NCBI GenBank assembly: GCA_019843655.1
Contig: JACDQD010000003.1
Coordinates: 11,472,925-11,536,924, forward strand
Source: Lethocerus indicus
Taxonomy: Eukaryota; Arthropoda; Insecta; Hemiptera; Belostomatidae
Reading direction: 5' to 3'
Length of the DNA stretch: 64,000 nucleotides
Within the stretch, counting starts at the first letter, position 1, and each line of letters begins with the position of its first letter. The position numbers and the translations under genes are program-made. Shown piece by piece: positions 12,091 to 24,434 of this stretch. Under the pieces are notes generated by a model. The model did no database searches. It worked only from the letters and a program-made list of their open reading frames with translations, and was not told where the DNA came from.

Positions 12091-14820
12091 AAAGAAATTA
12101 AACTCCAATTTCAGTCTCCGCCCAAGAACACGTAGTTTGTCTTCTTGTCCGAAGTGGGAAGGTGGGGATGAAAATATTCCATACAGGCGGCGATTTCCAA
12201 TAGGTCCGGTGTGGGTGTAGAGCCACCGCTGCTATATATTAGGCACCTCCACTACAGTTTCCGTCCTACTGTCACGCGAAGGACGCGCGCCAACTCAAAA
12301 ATGGAATCCGGAAGTTTCGAATGTCAAAGCGTGAGCTTTACGGTCTTATAATGTTTCATTTCTATAATGCGTTCGGCTGCTTGACAACAGCGCGCAGTCT
12401 TCGCGTGCTATAATTTAACTGTCGGACAAATTCGAAACCGGTTATCAGAGACAGTCGCCTTCGGGTATCTCAGCGCTGACAAATTTATATGAATCATAAA
12501 TACTACCGACTTTTGGCTCGGTCCTATACCGGACTAGTGTCGGATGAAATGGACTTGTGATGACAATAGATCACGAGCAAGCAGTATGATGCGCCAAACG
12601 AGTATTCTATTTCGTATTTATATTCCCGCCCTTCTGTAAAATGGATAATATAATCTTGATTTGGGATTCCATGACCTAGTAATCAGAAATTTATACAAGG
12701 TTAGTCTTATATATAATCGATGGGTGTTACGGCAAAAAATAATTTTCACAAACCGCGTTTTGAAAGGTTGATAAATAACCGACGTTTATAATAAATTGCA
12801 CCAGCGTTATCAAATACAATTCACCGTTATGTAATTATGGATTTTGGCTACATTAATTGATTTCACGGTGTAATTTTCAATGTACCGTAACTGGAAGGAG
12901 CCGAAATGCCAGTAATCGCGACTGTACATCATCACGAAATCGAAATGAAAAATGTGCGAAAAAATTCCTCAAGAAACGCAGACGTCAGGACCTGGAATAA
13001 TGGGTTTGAGTAACCTGCATGCTGTATCTCTCTGAGAGGTGAAAATTTTTTTTTACCGAATGTCTACTTTCTCAAAAAATGTATTTACGATGGCAATTCC
13101 TGAAGAATTACTGTACCGTAATTACCGGGTTTGGGCCCGATTGTGGGCTCCTTAATCACGTCGGGGGTTTCTCCGCCGTCTGAAATTCACCGATGCCTTC
13201 CGGGCTTGAGCGGTCCGATCGGGCTCAGATACACATTGCCGCCGCGAAGGACTCCCCTCGAAATGCCGCCGGTCTGCATCTGTTTAACCCATATTGCTCC
13301 TCTATCTTTCCTTCTTACCTTCGGGGCGAAGAGTTTCTTCTTCGGCGTCGGCCATCTTCAGTTAAAGGTCAAATCCGTTTTTGTTACCTACCTTCCTATT
13401 TCGCAAGCGTAATTGGCACTGTACGATAACGGCACTGGGACCCAGAGAACCCGCAGACTTAAATAAATTTCATACTAACTATTCACGTTCTTATTGTGCG
13501 CCCAACTCATGTTCCGCCTTAAAAATAATTTATATTCCCCGAAATATTTATTAGATACTTTGTTGAACCAGAGAACGTCCGGCAGCAGACCGGCCATTTA
13601 CCTTGTTGCCACTATCCAAATATTTCTGTAAACCTGAAATAATGAATATTATCGGAACTTTGCCGAATAAATGGTTGATCTGCCCCTCAACCTATTGTAT
13701 ATTTTCAATATAGATAGATTTATATATGCCAATTACCACTAAGGTATGGTCTCCTCGGATGCACCTCGGTTCCGAAGTAGTGAGACATGTCTTAATTTTC
13801 AAATACCCGAGCGACCCGAACACAAATGCAATACCGACAATAAATAATCCTCTCCTGTCTTTGCCGACCCCATATTTCGGCGTGTGTGACTTGGACAGTA
13901 ACGGTTCGCGTCCTCGGCCAACGCTCAATAAGGATTGAAACCGGGAAAAAATCCGCGAAAGAAAGAGACCGAGTTAGCCCCGGGCGAATCCGAGCCCGTG
14001 ACGGGCTACCGTCTTCACCTCCTTACTTGGCCGACATGACTCCCACTCTGTTCGCCTCCTTGTTCTTCTCCCTGTCCGTCCGTTCGCTCCTCCTTTTTTT
14101 CCACGGTCGCTCCTCGTTTTTTGCCCCTTTCCGCCCGATTCCAAACACGAAGAAACAACTCGCGAAGAAGAGATTCATTGCCGGGACCCAAAACTGTCGG
14201 CTACCTGACCTTTTCCGGAACCGAGCCCGCCGGTCCCATTCGGGATCGGGCATCGTCCTAACGTTATTTTTTTACCCGCGTCGATGAATACATTCATAAT
14301 TGCCGCAATTGAACTTTCATTTATCTCAAATTTATTCTCCCGGATCCGAATATATTTTTTTCAGTACGGAATTTTTTACCAACATAGATTAAGATATTTT
14401 TATTCGATTTTCCTATGTCAACCCGGCAAATGCTGTCTAAATTTACGAATATTTTGCTGACATTTTTAAAAATATAATAACGTAATTAATGCGCGTCGAT
14501 AAAAGATATGCTTTGTAGTTAGACGAAAATGGTTTTGCTAAATTTTACTGAGTATTATTTATGCGCATTTACCGAACAATTATACAATAATATCTCAATT
14601 ATAACAAATTTACATAATGGATAATTGGTGTATTTTCGATCTCGTGCGGATAGCGGCGGCATTTTAATCGCTCCATCCGAAACGCATCAAAAGCGAAGGG
14701 AGCCGTGACCGAGGTAAAAGTCGTGTCGTCCGAGTTTCAGCGCCGACATTTCGAAAGTCTATTCCCCGGCTCTATGGCGAATTCACCATGAATGGGAATA
14801 TTTTCGGCCTTCGTCGGGCG
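12089..14820. other. noncoding stretch
   Basis: Mixed composition. Contains the left-half motif copy at 13.34 kb. ORFs at 13131-13429 and 13886-14287 overlap others and lack codon bias or motifs. Confidence 0.6.
13341..13361 (-). repeat. CTGAAGATGGC motif, left-half copy
   Basis: The minus strand reads CTGAAGATGGC, CGAC, GCCGAAGAAG. The GGC/GCC stem is kept with a four-base loop. The right-hand TCTAGC hairpin is absent. Confidence 0.45.
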
Positions 14821-15118
14821 TTCATGAATGGAAGGAGGAGGACACTTCTCTCCCTGTGGGCCCCGTCGGGCTGGCTACCCGGCCGTCGCGGACGAGCCTA
14901 GTTCAACGATGTTTTATTGTGAGATCACGAAAAACTGTGCAGAAAACAGGCTCCGTGGCACACGAATTAAGCCGGAGCGTCTGGCTGCTCTGGCCGGAGC
15001 GGAGTCGGCATTTACTTTTGTTTTTCTCGGTCCCCGGGAGAGATGAGATATAGAGATTAGGCCGTACGGAAAGGGGGACTGTTGGCGCGATGTGTACGAT
15101 TGTAAAAACACGATTGTT

Positions 15119-15139
15119 CCCCCGCCCCCGCCCCCGCCC
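15119..15139 (-). other. G-quadruplex-forming motif (minus strand)
   Basis: The plus strand has three runs of five C and one of three, each separated by a single G. The minus strand therefore has four G runs with one-base loops, which is a canonical and stable quadruplex pattern. Folding is inferred, not shown. Confidence 0.7.
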
Positions 15140-15938
15140 ACCGCCGGCTCCCTTTCAGTTGCGACAGTCGCCCCGACTCCCTCGATCTCTGTTTCGAGCA
15201 TTGGCCAAACCTATTGTACAATCGGAGGCAACAGGTTAGGCTCCTGAATCGGTTCATTAACTCGTAATTAGAACATGCATTACGTTTTGTGCAACGAATG
15301 AGCTCATGCCGCTCCCACTTTCCCCCGTTCTGTTCCCCGGTTGCCGCTAACGCACGTACTCAGTACACTATGTGGAATATATTATTTATGTAGCGATTAT
15401 AATTTTAATTGAAATTATCCGTTATTTTATTATAAATTAATAATACCTGTCTCAGATCTGACTTCGTTTGTCAAGTACACTCAACGTAAAGTCTTTCGCG
15501 GATATGAGCACAAGAGACGGAAGGTTTTAAAAATAAAACCGAGTCAGAATGTTCCCCGCAGAGGTAACATTTCCTCCACCCTATATACGCAACAATTACA
15601 CATATAACCTTAAACAGAACCCACCGGTAGGAGAATATTCACTCTTCTCAGCCGAGCAATAATTTCTGTTGCGTGAATAATACTGTGGAAGATTTTAACT
15701 ATTTCGAGTTGGTTCAGACAATGAAGATCACTGGAGTTGAGCGTGTCAAGCCCAGAGATCTGGTTGTAGGAACTGTAGGAACGTTATTGGGACTTTGTAA
15801 GATGAGGATAGAAGGTCCGAAGAGAGAGGTGATTAGGGTTGTGGTATCGGTGTGGGGTGGAGGAAGGGATGATGGGGGGTGTGGGGGAGCGACCCCCCAA
15901 TTAATGGCCGTGGCAGGCCGCTTCCCCCGCAGAAAGGG

Positions 15939-15958
15939 AGAGAGAGAGAGAGAGAGAG
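15939..15958 (+). repeat. short (AG)n tract
   Basis: About ten AG units inside a purine-rich, GC-rich stretch. Confidence 0.9.
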
Positions 15959-16546
15959 GGGGTGGAAGGGAGCGAGTGAGAGAGCCGCTTGCGAAAACAA
16001 TGCCGGCCACCGTTATAAATCATAGCCCCGAGAGGGGGCCCGCGTTTCACAAAACCCGGCCGGAGCTGCGGGCCGCGGGAGCCTTATTATTGTGGGGCCA
16101 CGAACCGCCGCCCCCGCCACAGACGCCACACGGCCACGTTTTTCGAGCCGGCCCCCGCTCACTAATGCCCACCGAACAACAGCTCACTGAGGCTCCTAAC
16201 CCGCCAGAAGGGTCTACAATTGTCTACATACCACCGAGCAGGAATAAACTATTCACATACTTCTCCCAAATACCAAATATTCTCATTATATCCCCGTATG
16301 AATATCTATGGGATCTCACACGGAATATAGATAATTGATTTAACTGGAAATCTAATGTCTGACCTTACATTAATGTTCACAATATAATCATCCTTGTGTT
16401 TGGTCGTTCGTAAACGTCGGTTTGGGGGCATTCCAATCATGGACAAATCTGAGAAATGGACCCTGGGGACTAGGCAAGCGTACACGATTAACTGCAGATT
16501 AGATACGACTGCGATACAATTATTTTGATCGACATTATTATTCGGA

Positions 16547-16576
16547 CTGTATTTACTGTTTCAGCAGTAAATATAG
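16547..16576. repeat. 12-bp hairpin with 6-nt loop
   Basis: CTGTATTTACTG pairs with CAGTAAATATAG (one G:U) around TTTCAG. It is too short for a microRNA precursor as it stands; extended flanking pairing was not seen. Confidence 0.6.
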
Positions 16577-17511
16577 AAGATATGACGGTTGTCATAACGG
16601 TGGAAGGCCGTAGCCGCCGGCTCAAGAAACGCTGTCAGATGGGTGACTGGTAGCAAGAAGTGACAATGATTTGTATATCCTTCGGGTCCCGGCCGGACCT
16701 GAATGTACGAGTACGAGCGATCGATTCGAGAGACAATAAAAATAAAAAAAAAAGAAGGGCAGAAGCAAGAATATCTCATCGCGTCGCAACAGATGTACGA
16801 ACAGCATTTCAAGTCGTACAAACTCGTGCGGCCGGGGGTAATATATTTTTTTCCGCCCCCGACGTCGCCTTCTCCCCGCTGCCGCCTGTTACAATCGCAA
16901 TTTTAATGAGCCAGAAGGGGGCGGCTTCACCGTCCCGCCGCATACCCGACCGCCGCCGATATTTGTCATAGCGCAATTTCTTATGGGACGGGACAACTGG
17001 AACGTGCATCTTGCAAATGCTCCCCCTCGGCAAAACGGCGGCTCTGAGAAAACCGTGCTCCCCACCCTCATTTATAATATTCCAATTTATAAAGCACGGT
17101 TTGCCACCTAATAGATTGACTAAAATAATCTTTTATCTCCGCTTTTTTGAGGATCTGTACGTTCAGTAGGTTCCCGTCAACAGGGCGTCTACCTAGGCAT
17201 TTCGGTTCCTTTTAAGGGAATATAAGAAGTATGAGTTCGTCATTTTTACAGGAATGTAAGGATACGGTTAATATTTTGGTTTGGCCCCGTCATAAAACTA
17301 CAGTTGTGTATAGATTTGGCGCCTCTGTCGTTCCTCGCAATCGGCTTTGGCTGCGTCCTTGGTTGCACCGGGTCGGCTGAAAAAAAAGGGGGGAAGTCGG
17401 CAGCCGATAGGCCTGTCTCCTTCCCAACGGTCAACTGGCAGGCATTATACTCGGGCCTGTAATTATACAGCAACTGTACTAGATAATAAGAGGAAGCAGG
17501 GAGCAGATCGG

Positions 17512-17544
17512 GAGAGAGAGAGAGAGAGGGAGTGAGAGAGAGGG
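17512..17544 (+). repeat. short imperfect (AG)n tract
   Basis: Two AG runs broken by GGAGTG. Confidence 0.9.
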
Positions 17545-20500
17545 GGCTGCCGGTAATGAGTGGGAGCAAGAAAGAGAACTATCAAGGCCTGTTGGGCCGA
17601 GATAATGCCACGGGTCACGCTTGTGCCGCCGTCACAAAACGCTCGCCCGTTTTCCCCCCGCGGATATTATTCACCTGTCCCACCCCAACATGTTTTGAAT
17701 GCTATCGCCGATGCGGATCATAAACCGTGTACACCTCATAAATCACGCTTCGAATAATTATGAACGGCTCAAATGAACGGTAACAAATGCGGTAATCTAA
17801 TCACAGCGAGGAGGTTTTAAACGGCTCTAAATACAATGCAAAATTACCAGTCTTTGAAACCGGCGGGTCGTTGAAGTGATTTTTGGTAACACTGAAAATA
17901 GCTGCATAAAAGAGCTGAACCGCTGTTGTCGGCATGAATTAACCATTGAATTTTTCATTTTGTAAAGGCTTGTAATTTGAGACGAATTCGCTACTGTATG
18001 AGTGTCAATAAAATTATGTACCCCATTTTAAATATTGGAATATATCAAGAAAATAATATGGGACACGTTGTTACAACAGTAAACACTGACCCTACAGCCC
18101 CGTCGGAATCTGCGATTTATCGTTCACATAAAATTATAGACAACGGAGCGGTGAAAAAAACGACGTAAATACTACTTTTTATCTGGTATTTAGTATTCTT
18201 ATCCAAATATCCTGATTCATTTGCCCGATATGCGCTGACCCTTGCACATTTAAATGCCGGGATCAAGTATATACATTAGACATAATCGAAAGCTTTAAAG
18301 TCAATATAGGTCGTTAGGACGGTTAAGCCGGGGATAATTTGCCGCCTTAGATTTATTTTTATTAACATCTCAACATTTAATGGTCTCAGTAGGCGCGCAA
18401 TTATTTTCAATTATGCGGCAATTAATTTAATTGCGGACACGATAAAACTCAAAATATTATAGCTGTTTTAGGACTAATCAAATGCGGCTTTGAACGTTAA
18501 TGCTTCGAATCTTCCTCGGGCCCTGAGCCCTCCCCGATGGATCTGTTAAGGAATGGCGCCTGCAGAAATTTAAACGGCGGTCGGTGTAATTCACCGTCTA
18601 TGGGAGAATATAAATACTGGGAAAAATGCAGAGTCTCCGCGAGAATTCCCCGCTTGTCGCAATAAAATTTCACGGTGTGTTTCCATTATTTCTGAAGAGG
18701 TCGGGAAGTCAGTCGATTTTAGACTGCGTATTACGGTTAATTGCATAAGTTAATTACCTTCCTTACATGCTCGAATTAATTGCTTCCATTCCAAATGGGA
18801 ATAGAAAATAATCTTGTTCTCCCCTTATTAGTCGTGTACAACTGATTTATAAATACACTCCTGCATCGGGTGGCAGGTAACAAAGTAAAATGTAGCCGGT
18901 ATTATTGCGGTAAGTTTTTTTTTCGTGAAAGGAAGAACATCGTGTTAAAATAGGCAACGAATGGTACCGTTGAAAAACATAATTGCTTTTATAATGTGTT
19001 GGAAATGTAAAGATCAAGGATTCATAAAAGTTCATTCATTCATTGAACGGAGAGAGGAAGCTTTTTGTACTTTATATGACCGTCAGGTTCAATATATGCA
19101 CTGAAATTTGATGACATTAAAGATTGATATAATAAAACGGAAGCCTCCCACTTATGAGACCAACAGAGTATGGTTCAAAAGATTAACTACTAATACTTAA
19201 ACATATTTAACGAAAACACTTTAGTTTGTAAGCCGAATTTTAATATTATTTCACATTAACTTCCTCAACCTTATTGAACGAGATGAGGCCAAGTTTCGCG
19301 CTACCAAACAAAGCACACTTAGGTGGCAGTCATTTTTGTTTTATCGATTCCATATATTCATTTTGTAATGTCATTACAATTACCACTGCCATATGCATAT
19401 TATAATTTGAATACTCGAAAAAACTATATATTGTGTTTCATATTTCCACCCAATGTTTCTTCCCGCGTTGTTTATTTGTAGAAGCTCCACAATATTTGAC
19501 ATTTCAAAACTTGGACTTTAACTGTAAACGAGAACGGCGTTTCATTTCTAAATCTTTCACCGGAACGCCGTTCCGGAATGTTCCGGCTTACTTTCACCAC
19601 CTTACTATATGACTGTTTCAGAAACTATACGATACCACGTCGAAAACTAAACGTGCGGCATATTTTAATAAAATAGAATATAATTACCGCGATTAAAGAT
19701 TGAAAAATTAAGCATAAACATGTTGTCAACTATATTGTGTCCATTATTCAGAAGAGGAGGGAAAATTTCTAAGGAAGAATTTCTATTTTCTAGAAATTCT
19801 TGAATATATTATATATGATTTAAGCTGTATCTCAGACAGATATATCGTACACGATTCAGAAGTACTGATTTGTTTCAATAATAACCGAAAATTGTAGTAA
19901 GCGGTTATAGTCACAACGGTGTGCCGTACAAATAATAATGAATTTGCACTAATCTAATAGGCCATAATATATAACCTTATTTATATTATAATTTAATTAT
20001 AGTGTGTGATTTCATTGAAAAACCTGATAGTATAAACGCTTTTTTAGGGTTCCCTTCACCCGCTTGGAGAATGCAACCCTGATCTTTTCCCAAGCGACGA
20101 ATATCGGCCGAATCTGGTCAAAGATTAGCACTGAGAAATCTCGAAATTGTTGGGCTGAATGGAAGCACGTAGGGCTGATTATAGCCCGTTAGTGAGTGGG
20201 ACCCCCCCCCTCCGGCTCGGACACTAAAACCAGCCAGCTCCACCAGTCCTCCTACCAATTCCTCATCGGTAATTATATTTGACCCATTTCTCTCTCGGCA
20301 CGCTCCGACCAGGATGTTAAGAAAGCCGCGACAGCTTAAAGGCCGACGGAAAATGTCCTTATTCGCCGAAGAGATTTGTAATTTACATAAGCGCAATTAA
20401 GTCAGGTCCAGCTTATCCCAGCGACTTGGGAACAATCAATGACACGAGTCAAATTATCGGTTCTGTCCAAGCGTGTACAGGAAGCGCAACAGCGTTAGTT

Positions 20501-21078
20501 CTGAGAGTAGTACAACCACAAAAACGTGATTATTCCATAGAAAATAACCCTGAAAGCATTATCGAGAAACAAAGGTTCAATACAAAAAATCATTTTGTTA
20601 TTAATGATTATTAAAACTCACTGGTTATTTACACGAATAGAGAACGTATACAACTAAATTGATATTGGTCAATCGTCGATCCGGAATTTTTTGGTTAATG
20701 ATCGGAACATGTTTTAGAAAGTAACATAGTGTAGAGACTGAAGTATACTATGTAGATGGTTCGATTCTATGTTAACTTAATACAAACATGTATACATAAT
20801 TTTTGTTGCTTATCCCCCGGTCACCTAAAGGTTCCTTACTATTTTATTAGAGGTACCCTTGTGAGAGAACATATCTTAGCTGTGCGATTCAAAGCCCGCA
20901 ACATTCATTTCCAATAGGTTTACACCAACCGGGCCTCATCCAGGAAAGCCCCACTCTCTTCTCAGGGTGGGAGGCAGTCGGGATGCCGGTGAAGAAAAAG
21001 CCGGATAAGAGGAGTGATGCTAGCCCAATATAAGAGGAAAATTAAAATAATCGCTAATCGGATGAATGGAAGCTGGAG

Positions 21079-21082
<4 letters not shown>

Positions 21083-21149
<67 letters not shown>
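21083..21149 (+). repeat. (CT)n microsatellite
   Basis: CT dinucleotides with one CC interruption; first of two CT tracts 150 bp apart. Confidence 0.97.
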
Positions 21150-21298
21150 GTCCTGTGCCTGGCTGCCTGCAGCACGGCCGACTGGTAATGACTGGTAGAT
21201 ATAGGCGGGGAGATAACAGCGGTTAAGACAGAGTGGAGCACGCGCTTGTGTGTCTGTGGTCGGCTCCTGGGCGTGGCGGAACTCCCTTATTCTGCCCC

Positions 21299-21299
<1 letters not shown>

Positions 21300-21350
<51 letters not shown>

Positions 21351-21363
21351 TCTCTCTCTCTCT
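21300..21363 (+). repeat. (CT)n microsatellite
   Basis: CT dinucleotides with one G interruption near 21349; partner of the tract ending at 21149. Confidence 0.97.
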
Positions 21364-22274
21364 GTATGAGTTACATTGTTGTGAACTGAAACCCCGCCAT
21401 CATCCGTGGAGGGGGCGACGCGGAAGCCAGATTTGAGCCCAGTGCACGCTTTTGCCTTCACCGAAACGTTATTTCTCCAATTGGAATGCGATCGCTGAAC
21501 GTAGAGCCGGGCCGTTTCAAATTATTTCATATCTGGCGATATTCGGCTTAGTTTCATGTTCTGGTTATTTTCATTAAGATTTAATATTTACGGAATTCAA
21601 CTTGTTTTCAGATAAATTTAAATTCGAATTTCACGCAATATATGTCATTAAATTGACCTGTGCTAAAGGCACATTGCCTAGGATATGGCATTATATTTTA
21701 TGTACCGAGAGAAAATATCAATGGGCACTTACTCCTACTTAACTATCAACATGGTTTGTGATATAACAATTGCGCTCATAATGTAATAGCTAAACAATAG
21801 CACTCGGGACTTATACACGCATAAAGTACTACACATTTCAATTAATTGACACTAATAACAGTTGAACTTGATAATTAATAGACGTAACGATGGCTCTTAC
21901 AAATAGATTATGTTCCTACGCGTCTCCACCTTTCAGAAACGTGTCGTACATACAGATCAGTTGTATGAATTGAATTGCTGCAGCAATTTTATACATCGAT
22001 AATACACATTCGAGGTTACACCCATCTAGGCCCGTCAACGTTGTTCGTGGACAGCTCATGCTTACCTTGGTTCATTGTGATAACCTTTTCAAGTACAATC
22101 TAATAGGATATTGCAAAGGTGGTATGAAACGGTATTTTAAGAAATGCGTGAAGGTCTCCTCAAGAAAAATAGACAAGCGTTCGAATATCCAGCATACAAA
22201 AGAAACAAAAAAGAAATTCGCTGACTTAGTCAAATAATAATAGTAAACCTTAGTACTTTACTGACGAAACGTCA

Positions 22275-22310
22275 CAGAATATGGCGGGAGGCCAAAACTG
22301 ATCTACTAAA
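22275..22310 (+). repeat. diverged copy of the dispersed motif
   Basis: Reads CAGAATATGGCGGGAGGCC, AAAACTGATCTACTAA. It aligns without gaps to the family form ATGGCGAG..GCCGAAACCGGTCTAGC with several substitutions. The core CTGA is degraded. Confidence 0.35.
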
Positions 22311-22612
22311 TTACATCTACCGGTCTATCATACATCAGACGGATAGCACTCCAAACACTCATAGACTACCAAGTAGGGACCGAAAATTAATCGTTATATT
22401 CACGTTTTTTCTATGTCATTCTTATGGTATAATATAAGTATGTAATGAAATATTATCTGAAATATTATAACAGTTGGAGCGAAATAATAGTGAACCTGTT
22501 GAAATTCTTCTGCTTATAATTTACTTATTAACACTGGCGGACAAATAAATCGGCTTAGTTAAAAAAAAAAACTCGAAATGAATCAATCTCCCAATACAGC
22601 CTGTCTAATAAC

Positions 22613-22704
22613 TCCAATTACTCACACCTCAGACAACAATGGGTTATATCGGTCGCGTAGGATTTGGGTTTTCGAAATTTTCGATCGAAGACTGAAACGG
22701 AAAT
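22613..22704 (+). repeat. diverged ~100-bp repeat, copy A
   Basis: Shares ordered blocks with copy B: CCAATTACTCA, GACAACAATGG (22632-22642), GCGTAGGATT (22655-22664), TTTCGAAAT (22670-22678) and a final GGAAAT. The offset between copies stays at 427-429 bp through all blocks. Origin unknown. Confidence 0.65.
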
Positions 22705-23038
22705 TGAGTGTTTTTGCAACGCTCCAAAAGGTAGAGGCAATATATTTTTTTCCGCGGAGCATAACGAATTAGTTGTACAGCGTTCAGCGCGTCGTGCGCT
22801 CAGTAGTATATGCTGTAAATCAATAGTATTTCCATATATTCCCCCTGAGCCACATTAACCCTCTATATAGTAATATTGCGCGGATTAAAAAGAAACTGTC
22901 GTGACTGAGACTGGAAATGTACATGGTGTAAGTAGTGTGTAGTTGGCGAAGTAGGTCTCGGCCTTCCTGTATGATGGATAACTGCATCTCCCCAGTTAAA
23001 ATCTAACAGGGGAATCGATCATCGCGCCGGTTCGAAAA

Positions 23039-23140
23039 ACCAATCACTCATCACGCCTCTGACAACAATGGAGGACCCTTTGCGTAGGATTCGGAATTTC
23101 GAAATGGGCGTCGAAGGCGACGTCAGAGTGAAAAGGAAAT
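23039..23140 (+). repeat. diverged ~100-bp repeat, copy B
   Basis: Partner of the copy 428 bp upstream. Blocks are CCAATCACTCA, GACAACAATGG (23061-23071), GCGTAGGATT (23082-23091), TTTCGAAAT (23097-23105) and GGAAAT. It could be an old tandem duplication or two copies of an interspersed element. Confidence 0.65.
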
Positions 23141-23998
23141 ATAGAATTAAATAAAGCGATTCGGCGATGAAGATTATCAGATAGCGTTATTTATTACGCC
23201 AGTACTCGGAACTTAGTAATATATATTATATATGTATTGGCAATTGGGTCATGTGGTGAAATCCATTTGGAGCAATCTCGGTGAGACGAGCACCAAAAAC
23301 ACTTGGAATATAAATAAAGATACGAATGAGATATCGGTCTTTTTCTACAACCTACCGACAATCTTTTGTTTATATGTAATTTACCCTGGATGTTCCTTTT
23401 GCGTCCTGCATTTGCAAGGCGTTCTAAATGATTCTAAAGAATATTTGGGTGCTTTTTTAGTCTGTTTCACGCGGCTTGCCCCTCTCGCTCTCGCAAATTT
23501 AAAGAAGACAGACAGAGTCTGAGTTTGGTTGTCTCCTTCTGGGTAAGACCATTCTCAGGGTCTATAAATTGAAAGGTTGGTCAATTTTCGTTTCAGGACT
23601 GTTAATAACGAAAACCGCTCGTCGCAACAATAGATTCTCTCCTGCACGGTTGATCCCGTAATTTCGAAATATGAGTTAAAGGGAGACCGGGAGACAAGCA
23701 AAAAAATTAAGTATCGCAACTGCGCAAACAGGTTTGTTTGGCCGATGATGAAACCGCTCGGTAGCCGGCGGGCGGGTAGCTGGCCCAGTGGAAGCCTGCG
23801 ATCGGACCGAGATCCAATTGCGGGGCCGTGTGGGCGGGTCGGCCCCGTGAAGCAACACGAGAGCACAGAACACAACGAAGCCTTTAAGAGAATGGCCCAA
23901 TACTCCTTTCCCCCATATTCTAGATACCAACACATTGCATTAGAGAGACCTCTCGGAGCAACGGACAAACAAAGGTTAATACTGTTCCCCTAACCTAA

Positions 23999-24112
23999 CC
24001 TCTCTTTCTATTTCTATCCCTCCCTCCCTCACTCCCCCTCTCTCAATCGCTATCTCACTCTCTCGTCCCGGGCCGCTCCCGGTCCCTGGCGATCCTTCTC
24101 TCTCTCTCTCGA
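23999..24112 (+). repeat. pyrimidine-rich tract
   Basis: Mostly C and T, including CCCT/CCTC runs and a short CT run at the right end. Confidence 0.85.
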
Positions 24113-24434
24113 GCAAATAGCGCACACATACAGGCGCTCGTTGAAACGGTTTAACGTTGGGAAACCGCTCGGACTATCGACTAAAACGGCCCCGAATCGC
24201 AGATTCCGATATCTAGCAAAGGCGAGAACCATTTAATGCCCCTCTCCAATTTAAATCTAATTCGCTTTTAAAAATTGCAGTGACTGCGCTTCAAGACCGG
24301 CAATTTTAATGAGTTCGTGTGGTAAACCCGAAAATGGTAGTTCACATTGCTGGCAATATCAGTTTCAGGACAATTTTCCCAGATGAGACGTTATGAGAAG
24401 TTTAATTTCATATCAATATTGACCAAAAAAAAGC

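Larger units (their letters stand above)
14821..16200. other. GC-rich stretch with quadruplex motif
   Basis: Two GC-rich blocks (14.83-15.20 and 15.83-16.20 kb) around an AT-rich spacer. The longest open frame of the window (15673-16338, 221 codons) lies here; it runs through the AG tract and G-rich sequence and is probably chance. Confidence 0.5.
16201..21082. other. noncoding stretch
   Basis: Contains the 12-bp hairpin at 16.55 kb and a short AG tract at 17.5 kb. AT-rich from 17.8 to 20.0 kb. A 7-bp hairpin CCGGAAC/GTTCCGG lies at 19560-19576. No gene seen. Confidence 0.65.
21364..24434. other. noncoding stretch with repeat pair
   Basis: AT-rich to 23.5 kb with the repeat pair at 22.6 and 23.0 kb and a diverged motif copy at 22.3 kb. 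A GC-rich patch at 23.74-23.88 kb hosts long overlapping ORFs on both strands without coding signature. Confidence 0.6.

Noticed and set aside
14193..14205. 13-mer CGGCTACCTGACC shared with 42.16 kb
   Set aside because: Flanks do not align, so it is probably chance.
13886..14287. 133-codon frame on the plus strand
   Set aside because: Basic and low in information; a 76-codon frame on the opposite strand overlaps it; no recognisable domain.
15673..16338. Longest open frame, 221 codons on the plus strand
   Set aside because: It runs through an AG microsatellite and G-rich sequence, shows no domain, and the GC-rich composition lowers the chance of stops. The first 55 codons look somewhat protein-like, but nothing supports a gene.
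22258..22273. CTGACGAAACGTC, resembling a hammerhead core without stem II
   Set aside because: Lacks a stem II entirely, and short core-like matches arise by chance.
23555..23968. 137-codon frame on the minus strand
   Set aside because: Overlaps comparable open frames on both strands in a GC-rich patch; no motif or codon bias.
23988..24000. CCTAACCTAACC, like the arthropod telomere repeat TTAGG
   Set aside because: Only two and a half units, within a pyrimidine-rich tract.
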